DNA of 64,000 bases from Closterium sp. Naga37s-1 (Eukaryota > Streptophyta > Zygnematophyceae > Desmidiales > Closteriaceae). Location of the stretch: positions 1,124,501-1,188,500 of the forward strand of contig CANJKZ010000927.1 of NCBI GenBank assembly GCA_947471745.1, given 5' to 3'. Below are positions 51,794 to 60,757 of this stretch, piece after piece. Below the pieces are notes generated by a model. It did no database searches and was not told the origin of the DNA. It worked only from the letters and a program-made list of their open reading frames with translations. Numbering within the stretch: the first letter of the stretch is position 1; each line of letters opens with the position of its first letter. A program made the position numbers and the translations under genes.

Positions 51794-51911
51794 TGTAATA
51801 ACTATGACAGGTTGTAGTGAGGTGCCATATAGCGGGTAGAGCTTTTAGGTTTGCACATTTGTACCCCATCCTCTTCCTAGTTCGACATTCCGTTGTGTTT
51901 ACTTTCTGATA
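51794..51911 (+). repeat. copia-7 5' LTR (degenerate)
   Basis: About 118 bp with the copia LTR pattern (GGTTGTAGTGAGGTG, TTTAGGTTTG, TTGTACCCC) ending TTCTGATA, like the copia-6 LTR end. The sequence after it, TGGAGCTCCTAG, is a poor match to a primer-binding site. The leader continues to 52057, where copia-6 is inserted, and resumes at 58240. Confidence 0.6.
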
Positions 51912-52057
51912 TGGAGCTCCTAGCTCAGTTTGCTCCGTGCTCCGGCTGTTCCTTGACTAGTTTCGCATAGCACTCCTAGCTGTTCTCGCTCCTCACTCCT
52001 AGCTCGGGTTTGCTTCGTGCTCCGGCCGTTCCTCGCCTGGTTTCACCTGGCGCTCCT

Positions 52058-52188
52058 TGTCAAATTGCATTTGTTATCTCTTGGCTGCAGTGGGGCATAC
52101 GCTAAGGAGTGCAATACTTTAGGCCATTCCTAGAACTTGTACTCATTCTCCCCTACTAGTCATTCATTCCTACGTTCTAATTCTGATA
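52058..52188 (+). repeat. copia-6 5' LTR
   Basis: 131 bp with the shared LTR word order. The end is GATA instead of the usual CA. Confidence 0.8.
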
Positions 52189-52237
52189 TGGTATTCAGAG
52201 CGGGTCCCTCCGTAGGACCGCTTCGTTAGGGCCCACG
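52189..52237 (+). promoter_or_regulatory. copia-6 primer-binding site and GGGCCCAC box
   Basis: TGGTATTCAGAGC, one base longer than the usual PBS, is followed at 52229-52236 by GGGCCCAC. Confidence 0.75.
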
Positions 52238-53302
52238 AATCGTACGTACTGCCCCAGGAGCTGTTGCCGTCGCGCGCTGTTCTGCTCGCCACGCGCGCCC
52301 CCTGCCCTGCCCAGTATGCCGTCGCGCTACTGCCCTGCCCTGCCCAGCGCTATCGCGCTGCCCTGCCCCGTGCTGCCCCGTCGCACACTGCCCTGCTGCC
52401 ATGCATGGTGCAGTGCTACCCGTACTGCCCTGCTCACTGCGTGCTGCCCTGCTCGCCGCGCGCTACCCTGATCGCCGCGCGCTGCCCTGCTCGCCGCGCG
52501 CTGCCCTGATCGCCACGCGCTGCCCGGCTCGCCACGCGCTGCCCTGATCGCCGCGCGCTGCCCAGATCGCCGCGCGCTGCCCTGCTCGCCGCACGCTGCC
52601 CTGCTTGCCGCACGCTGCCCTTCTCACCTCGCGCTGCCCTGCTCGCCGCGCGCTGCCCTGCTCGCCGCGCGCTGCCCTGCTCGCCGCGCGGTGCCCTTCT
52701 CGCCGCACACTGCCCTGCTCGCCGCGCGCTGCCCTGCTCGCTGCGCATTGCCCTGCTCACCGCGCGCGACCTGCGCCAAGCACACGCGCAGCTTGCGCCC
52801 TGCCCGCACGCGTGCCGCCTACGCGCGCTCTGCTTGCACAGCGCGCTGCCTACGCGCGCCCTGCCCGCACGCGCGCTGCACACGCGTGCTCTGCCCGCAC
52901 GTGCGCTGCCTACGCGCGCCCTGCCCCTACGAGCGCCGCCTACGTGCGACCTGCCCGCACGCACGTACCTACTCGCGCCCTGCCCTGCAGCCCGCGCGCT
53001 GCCCTGCCCTGCAGCCTGCGCGCTGCCCTGTCGTCCAGCCCGCGCGCTGCCCTGCCGTGCAGCTGCCCTGCAGCCCATGCGTTGTCCTTCCCTACAGCCC
53101 GCGCGCCGCCTTGCCCTGCTGACTGCGCGCTGCCTTGCCTTGCAGCCCGCGCGCTGCCCTGCCCTGCAGCATGCGCGCTGCCCTGCCCTGCAGCCCGTGC
53201 GTTGCCCCGCCACTACAGCGACTATCTCTACTGCTACACCTGCAACTACAGCGGTTGCTTCTGACGCCCTTGCGCCGCTGCTACTGACTGCCACTGCCTG
53301 TC
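52238..53302 (+). repeat. copia-6 leader minisatellite
   Basis: Tandem units like GCCCTGCTCGCCGCGCGCT fill about 52400-52790, with related words to about 53210. Overlapping Ala/Arg-rich open frames on both strands are a by-product. Around 53060-53396 the sequence is repeated at 53515-53851 (offset 455), which duplicates the presumed gag start (ATG at 53303 and 53758). Confidence 0.85.
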
Positions 53303-56300
53303 ATGGCCACTATCACAGTCGTAGCAGCGTCTGGCGGTGGACGACAGCAACAGTATCAGCCGGAGACTCTATCGACGCAACAGCTTCGCGCGCTGCCCTG
53401 CCCTGCAGCTTGCGCGCTGCCCTGTCATCCAGCCCGCGCGCTGCCCTGCCGTGCAGCCCGCGCACTGCCCTGCCCTGCAGCCCGTGCGCTTCCCTGCCCT
53501 GCAGCCCGCGCGCCGCCTTGCCCTGCAGCCCATGCGTTGCCCTTCCCTACAGCCCGCGCGCCGCCTTGCCCTGCTGACTGCGCGCTGCCTTGCCTTGCAG
53601 CCCGCGCGCTGCCCTGCCCTGCAGCATGCGCGCTGCCCTGCCCTGCAGCCCGTGCGCTGCCCCACCACTACAGCGACTACCTCTACTGCCACACCTGCAA
53701 CTACAGCGGTTGCTTCTGACGCCCTTGCGCCGCTGCTACTGACTGCCACTGCCTGTCATGGCCACTATCACAGTCGTATTAGCGTCTGGCGGTGGACGAC
53801 AGCAATAGTATCAGCTGGAGACTCTATCGACGCAACAGCTTCGCGAGTGGGTTGTTCGGCGAGGCCGCTCTGGTCCTGGAGCTTGGGATTTCATGCTTGC
53901 TGGTGGTACTGGACATCAGTGGCGGTCTCGTCGCCAGGAGACTCTCTCTCCACAGCACCTTCGTGAGTGGGTTATTTAACGAGGCCGTCCTGGTGGTGGA
54001 GGTTATGGTGCTGGAGGTACTGGACAGAAGCGACAGCAGCGTCAGCAGGATGCCCTCTCACCGCAGCAGCTACGCGAGTATGTTTCTCAGGGACGCGTCT
54101 CTGATAGTACAGAGGCTATTAGTCTAGGTGCCTATGAGCCTGGTTGCACATGTGCTGTTTCTGTAAAGGCTTTGCACACCTTAACGCTTGACTCAGGCGC
54201 GACTCGCTGCTTCTTCCGCGACTGCACCACAGTCACACCGCTCACTACACATGTCCCGGTCTTTCTTGGTGACCCCTCTAGGGGCACAGTTGTAGCACTG
54301 CCTCCAGAGTTCTCTCGTATCCAGCAACCCCCTCAGGCTCCCTCACATGTTTCCACCTCCCCTCGTTCTCTAAGAACTTAAGAGTAACGCTGTCCTGGGG
54401 GTGACCTTGTGGCAATCTGTACGGACTCGTGCACTGGCGAGCACCTTGCCACGTTCCCTCGGAGCCCTGGGTTTGGCATGTACACACTGACCACTGAGTC
54501 TGCGCAGGTAGCCGCGTCGTGTCAGGTAGCTGAGTCGGGTCAGTTAGCTGTGTCTTGTTCGTGCCAGCTACTCTCGCACCAGAGTCTCCTCTGGCACCAC
54601 CATCTTGGTCACCCCTCCCTGCCACGCCTGCATGGCATGCACTCTCATCTCCTAGTCTCTGGCCTCCCCAGGTCCCTGCCCCCACTCCAGCGCCCGCTTG
54701 CACCGCCGTGCGTCGAGGGGCGACAGCGCGCCACTCCTCACTCCTCATCGTTTCCGCTGACCACTGTTCCTCTACAGACTCTCCACATGGACGTGTGGGG
54801 CCCAGCCCGCGTTCGTGGACAGGACCAGGAGCGCTACTTTCTGCTGGTTGTTGACGACTACACGCGCTACACCATGGTCTTCACCTTGCGGAGCAAGGTG
54901 GATGTCTGCTGAATTTGGACGACTGGATCATCGCCGTTCGTCGCCAGCTGAAAGCGCGGTTTTAGCAGGACCTCCCGGTCCTACGATTGCACTCTGACAA
55001 AGGCGGTGAGTTTTTCTCCGGCCTCCTTCGAGACTTTTGTCGTGCGCAGGGCATCGCCTAGTCGTTCACGCTTCCGGCCTCTCCACAACAGAATGGGATT
55101 GCTGAGCATCGCATTGGCTTGGTCATGGAGGTTTCTCACACCTCCATGATCCATTCGGCTGCTCCCCATTTCCTGTGGCTGTTTGCGGTCCGATACGCTG
55201 CACATCAACCAACCTCTGGCCCCGTGTCTCTGTGCCAAAGACCTCGCCCACACTACGTTGGACGGAAGAGGTTAGCGATGCATCGGCGTTTCGGGTCTAG
55301 GGCGCGCTCTCCCTTGTCCGCGATACCATCGCGAGCAAGCTCTCTCCTCGCACTCTCCGCTGCGTCTTCCTTGAATTCCCCACTGACGTCCCGTGCGTAG
55401 TTTCTATTTTGTCGTGTGTCTCGTGCACGATTTCCATTTTTTCGTATGTGGAACGTTCAGCGTGTCGCAGATGTGTGCAGCATACCCATCAAGAACTCAA
55501 GGATGCGCTTATGATGAAGAACCAAAGCCTTGGTTTCAAGATTCAAGTGATTGCGAAGCCCGCGAAATGGGTACACCTCAAGATATTGAGAATAGTTACA
55601 TTACTTTGTGTAGTGTAACATTTCACTTGGTGTAGGCCCTTGTGAAGGGTTGTTTCGAGACCCTTCATGGTTGGGGACAGTGTGGCACTATTCCTTATCA
55701 CTGTACCTCGGCTCTTGGGGTTTGTAGGAGCTGGGAGTCATTCCCAACTCGTAACTCTTCCTAATGTGTGTTCTAAGACTATAGTGGCTGCCATAGTGCC
55801 ATTCGTTCAAACCGGCGCTGTGTCGTCAATACTTTGTGAAAACGTACGATCTAAATTGCCCGTTGTAGGCAACATTAAGACGCTCTAATCCAAGTTGAAT
55901 CAGGTCATTTGAAGCCGTGACCAGAACGCTATGAACGTTTGAAGCCACTGTGTAGAAATCCGACTATGCAGTCAATCTTTCGTTTTATGCACAATGAAGC
56001 CTCCTGTGTCTATAACACCTTTGAGTCTACTGCTGCGTCTGCCCTAGTCACTGAGCTAGTTGACTTTGCTGCTACCCATCATCTCGACTACGTTGCAAGT
56101 CTTATTACTGAGTTCGAGTCTGTTTGTCCTCCATCTGTCGGGGGTGATCTTGCCCTTAGCATTGACATCCTTGAGGACATGCAAGTTGAGCTTGAGTGTC
56201 TCGCGGCTATTTTACCCTGTTTTGCATCCATGTTGCTTTGCCGTGAAGGAGACCCAGATGCACTGGACATCCCCACCTTGCGCCCTTACGTAGAGGCGAT

Positions 56301-57847
56301 CACGGGTGAGTACTCCTCTTAGTGGCAGACAACCATGGACACATATATGGCTTCCTGGAAGTCCATAGGCACCTACGTCGACGAGGTTCCTCCTCCTGTG
56401 GCGAACATAGTCGATGACATGTGGATTTTCAGAAAGAAGCTGCGGCCGGGTTCTCCGCCTGCCTTCAAGGCACGCTACATTGCTCGAGGCTTCGGTCAGC
56501 GATAGGAGGTTGAATTTTTCCAGACCTTCTCCCCCACCCTGAAGATGAGTACTCTTCGGGTGTTAGCGCACGTTGCAACACAGCGTGACTATGAGCTGCA
56601 CTCCTTCAACGTCTCCACTGCTTTCTTACAGAGCACCTTTTCCGAGGAGATCTGGTTGCGGCACCCACCTGGCTTCACTGGATCGTTGCCTGAGGGTACT
56701 CAGTGGAGCCTTCGGCGCCGAGTCTACGGTCTCCGCCAGGCGCCCCGCGAGTGGCACGACACACTGAGGACGAGACTTGCAGCTCTTGGGTTTGCTCCTT
56801 CCACTGCTGACCCGTCGCAATTACTGCGCACCGACCCTTCTCTGCCGCCGTTCTACATCCTCGTGTACATCGACGACTTGGTCTTTGCTACTGCCGACAC
56901 TGAGACGCTGACCCATGTGAACTAAGAGCTGCAGAAGAGACACATGTGCATTGACCTGGGTGAGCTGCGTAGCTATCTTGGTTTACAGATCAACCGGTAC
57001 ACTGCAACGTGCACCATCACTTTGACTCAGTCACACATGGTGCACCATGTCCTTCAGCGCTTTGGCTTTCAGTCCTCCTCGCCACATCACTCCTTTGCCT
57101 ACAGGCCACTCACTCTCAGCTCCACCTTCGGACGAGTCCGTAGAACAGAGTGGCTCGTATTCGGAACTTGTGGGCTGCCTCATGTACCTGATGACGTGCA
57201 CACGACTTGACCTCGCATACCCTCTCAGCATCCTTGCTCGCTTCGTCGTGCCCATGCGACACATGAAGGAGCACTGGATAGCTGCGCAGAGCGTACAACG
57301 TTACTTGTGCGGTACATCAGGCATGCGGCTTGTGCTTGGAGGACGGGGTTCAGTGGTACTCTCATGACACTCCGACGCTTCTTGGGCCGACGACTTGGCA
57401 ACTCAGCGGTCGTCACAGGGTTACTCTTTCAGTCTTAGCTCTGGTTCTGTCTCTTGGAGGTACACTCATTCGTCTTCTGTGCTTGGTTCCAGCTATGAGG
57501 CCGAGATCTACGCTGGGGCCATGGCTGTACAGGAGTTACGCTAGCTGACCTACCTGTTGACCAACTTGGGTGAGCAGCCTCATTCTCCTCCGGATCTGTA
57601 CGTCGACAACAAGGCCATGATTGCCTTGTGTAAGGAGCAGAGACTGGAGCACAGAACAAAGCACATTGCTCTTCGTTACTTTCTTGCTCGGGAGTTGCAG
57701 TAGAGTGGTCAGCTGTGCCTTGTTTACGTGGCCTCTCAGGCCAACACTGCTGATGTCTTCACCAAGGTCCTTGTGCCTGGTGATCATCAGCGTTTCTGCA
57801 CTGCTTTAGGCCTTGTGCCTACTCTGCCTCACTTGCTGGTTGCTTGA
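53303..57847 (+). pseudogene. copia-6 gag-pol remnant
   Basis: A short MATITVV start leads directly into three successive QQLREW-like motifs (about 53836-54086) and then protease DSGATRCFFRD (near 54190), so nearly all of gag is deleted. Integrase HHCC (near 54590), HMDVWGP, HSDKGGEF and QQNGIAEHRIG follow to about 55390. Repeat R intervenes (55393-56017). RT (AFLQSTFSEEIWLRHPPGF, YIDDLVFATAD near 56870) and RNase H (HSDASWADD, EAEIYAGAM, YVDNKAMIAL) run to the TGA at 57845. Many in-frame stops are present. Confidence 0.9.
55393..56017 (+). repeat. Dispersed repeat R, copy 2
   Basis: About 625 bp, related to 67-674. It replaces the copia-6 segment between the integrase end (EFPTDVP) and FESTAASAL. 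It ends in TATAACA directly before copia sequence, as copy 1 does. There is no recognisable coding region. Confidence 0.75.
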
Positions 57848-58012
57848 CTTGTCTTACACTGTGATCTATATGTGTGTATATATACATATACACATACCTG
57901 CATGCTTGTTCTTGCTTGGCTGTAATCACTGTACTACTTCTGCTTTTATAACACTGCATGTGAACTGGCCTTATGACCGTCTCCTTGTGCTCAGAATGTG
58001 TGGTGATCTTGA

Positions 58013-58108
58013 GATCCACCCTGAGCTTTGCTTTGCTTTGTTCTCTTGCTTGAATGGTCTTGTGACCGTCCGCTGTGTTTGCTATCCCCCACTTTGCCTA
58101 TGGGGGTG
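58013..58108 (+). other. copia-6 conserved 3' block and polypurine tract
   Basis: GATCCACCCTGAGCTT at 58013-58028 and CTATGGGGGTG before the LTR match the other copia elements. Confidence 0.7.
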
Positions 58109-58239
58109 TGTCGAATTGCATTTGTTATCTCTAGGCTGTAATGGGTCATACTCTAAGAAGTACAACACTATAGGTCGTTCCTACAACTTGTACTCACTCT
58201 CCCCTACTAGTCATTCATTCGTACGTTCTATTTCGGGTA
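58109..58239 (+). repeat. copia-6 3' LTR
   Basis: 131 bp, clearly diverged from 52058-52188 at many positions. Confidence 0.8.
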
Positions 58240-58403
58240 CTTGTAGTTCTTCTCGCTCCTCGCTCCAGCCGCTCGTCGAGCCCGTCGTTTATAGTTTGAC
58301 GTTTCTAGCTCCGGCCCTGTCTCACTCCAGCCGTTCCGCGTTCCTATTGCTCCTCGCTCCAGTTGCTCCTAGCTTGACGCTCCTGCACCCCGCTAGCCTT
58401 TAC

Positions 58404-59845
58404 CATGGCGTCCACTAAAGTTATCCAACAACAGGGATAGCAGCAGCGGCAGTTTCGGTAGTGGGAACCTCAGCAGTTGTGGCACCCTTAGCAGCAATGG
58501 CGCTTTCGGCAACACTGGCACTCTCAGCAGTAGCAGCGCCCTCAGCAGCAGTGGCGCCCTCAGCAGCAGAGGCGCCCTGAGCAGCCGTGGGGGCCTGGTA
58601 GTTCGGGAAGCGTTGGCTGTAGCAGCGGCCTAGCCAGCTGGGGGGCTCGTCGCGGTGGCCGCGACGTTGGCCCCTGCCAGTACCGGATCTTGACTGGCCC
58701 TGGTGCTGGCACTACCTGCTGGCGTCCTGACCACTTTGCACAGAGCTGCTACGGTCGCCTCAACCACCTCTACCGTGAGCGTTTTGGGCGTGAGTCGAGG
58801 CCATCAATCGGGCCTGGTCTGTCTCGTAGTGGCTACCTTGTGTTTGATATGTCTATGGATGCTGCTTATTCTGTCACATTTGAATCTCTTGGCTTGTGCG
58901 TACCTAGCTTAGGACCTTTGCCTGTTGCTAATGTAGATACTTGTGCTTTTATTATAGGTTCTTGTATAGTCACTAGTCTAGCCGTGATGACTGATGTCGC
59001 GTCGCTCTCCTTCACGCTGGACCCGAGCGCATCTCAGTGCTTCTTTCATGACCACACCACCCTCACACCTCTTTCAGCTCCAGTCCCAGTTGCCCTAACT
59101 GATCCTACTTCAGGACCAGTAGTCGCTTGCACCTCGACCACCCTCCCGTGCCCGGCTGTCCCTTCTGGTTTCCTCACTGGTCTCTAAATCGCCTCGTTAT
59201 CTCGGAACTTGGTGGGTGTTGGATCTCTTCAGGACGGCGATCTGCACGGACTTCCACCAGGGCACTTCTTGCCACGTTCTGCATACTGTGTCCCACCAAG
59301 TAGCAGAGTATGGCTAGGTTACTGCGTCCCCGCAGGTTGCTGTGTCCAGTCCGGTGGCTATGTCCGGTCAGGTTGCTGTATCTGGCCTAGTTGCTGCGTC
59401 TTGCTCTTTTCGGTCCCTCTTTCACCCGACAGTTTTGTCGCACCACCGTCTTGGTCACCCGTCCCTCCCACGCCTCCGTAGCATGGCCAACTAGTGACTT
59501 GTCTCTTGTCTCCCGCGTTTCTTAGGCTCACTCCCTCGTTCGCTTGCACCGCCGTGCACTCCTTGCGTCGAGGGTCGGCTGGGCGCCACTCCTCACTCCT
59601 CTCTTTGTCTGGCCACCGCTCCCTTCCAGACCCTCCACTTGGACGTCTGGAGCCCTGCCCTTTGTCTTGAACCCGAGCGAGAGCGCTACTTCCTCATGGT
59701 CGTTGACGACTGCTCCAAGTACACCATGGTGTTTCCTCTTGTGAAGAAGTCCGAGGTGACTTTTACGCTGATCCGTTGGCTCCTGGCCAGTGAGGGCACT
59801 CGTGGTAGTCGTGTTAGTTGTCTCCACTCCGATCATGGTCGTAGA
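58404..59845 (+). pseudogene. copia-7 gag-to-integrase remnant
   Basis: An ATG at 58404 (MASTKVIQQQ) starts a frame with immediate stops and Gln-rich text. A variant knuckle (C-x13-C-x4-H-x4-C, about 58680-58760) and a protease-like region follow, in which DSGAS has become DPSAS (near 59020). Integrase pieces (HHRLGHPSLPRLRSM near 59450; LHLDVWSP near 59635; YFLMVVDDCSKYTMVF) end at LHSDHGR near 59843. There the sequence switches abruptly to gag of another copy. Confidence 0.75.
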
Positions 59846-59849
59846 ACAC

Positions 59850-60456
59850 CCGGGCCCCACCTTTGCCAGCTGAATACGGCCAAAGCCCTCCATGATGCTG
59901 TAGTTAAGCGCTACTCCCCCCCTCTTCTGCCACCATAGCCCGTCTTGCGCTGCCGTTTCTCTAACCTGAGCTGTCTAAATTTGCCTCTGTAGCAGATCTT
60001 ATGACTCACCTGCACTCTTTTGACACGCGGTACCGTGCTGCTCTCAAGCCCGCCTTTCTGGCTGAGAACCAGCCTCCCATGTATCTCACTCTCTACTTCC
60101 TCACTACTCGCCTCCCTGACTCTCTTCACCCCGTTCGAGACCACTTCCTCTCCCTAGACCCCACCGAGCTCACCCTTGGCTCGTTTGAGTCATGTCTCCT
60201 TAAGGCCGAGACCAATGCCCGCGCTGTAGCCACCTCTCGTTGTACTCCCAGCACCTCTTTCTGTGAGAGGTTTTCCCCTTCCATCCTAACGCTTGCAATT
60301 GCCGCTGCTGCTACTGCTGGTGTTGAAGAGGTCGGTGCTGCGTTTGCCGCTGGCAGTAGGTGCCGCGGCAAAGGTGGACGTACTAGGAGTGGGGGTGGTG
60401 GAGGTGGCAGTGGCGGCGGCAGGTATCAGAACCTGAGCTTAGAATCCATACATTAG
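59850..60456 (+). pseudogene. copia-8 gag fragment
   Basis: Translation gives NTAKALHDAVVKRYSPP, then MTHLHSFDTRYRAALKPAFL, YLTLYFLTTRLPDSLHPVRD and a Gly-rich tail. This is the gag order of the other copia elements, yet it follows an integrase fragment. The 30-bp stretch at 60378-60407 is repeated at 60479-60508. Confidence 0.75.
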
Positions 60457-60757
60457 TAATGAGCTCGAAGCTCTACATCCGTACTAGGAGTGGGGGTGGT
60501 GGAGGTGGCGGTGGCGGTGGAAGTACATCCAGGATGGGCAAGGAAGGGATGGGGAAGGGAATTAGGGACAACCTCTACAGATTAAGGGTAATCCTAAGGC
60601 AATTTCCAATTGGTGGGTTGGAGATTTCTTGGAGATCACACTTGGGTTTGGTTAGGATGTGGGTGTACACCCAACCAAACACAAAGTGCAAACTACACTA
60701 CGCTAGGATACAGAAAGTACAAAATACGAAGTGTGAGATTTGAGGTCTAACACTAAC
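60457..60757. other. Unassigned, includes part of the copia-9 3' LTR
   Basis: A second copy of the GGTGGTGGAGGTGGC stretch begins the interval. The AT-richer part to 60758 should include the copia-9 3' LTR. I cannot place its left boundary. Confidence 0.4.

Larger units (their letters stand above)
52058..58239 (+). mobile_element. copia-6: old Ty1/copia element with gag deletion and inserted repeat R
   Basis: Diverged LTRs lie at 52058-52188 and 58109-58239 (131 bp each, start TGTCAAATTG or TGTCGAATTG). The flanking pentamers CTCCT and CTTGT do not match well, consistent with age. Coding is full of stops, gag is almost deleted, and repeat R interrupts the region between integrase and RT. It sits in the leader of copia-7. 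Confidence 0.85.
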
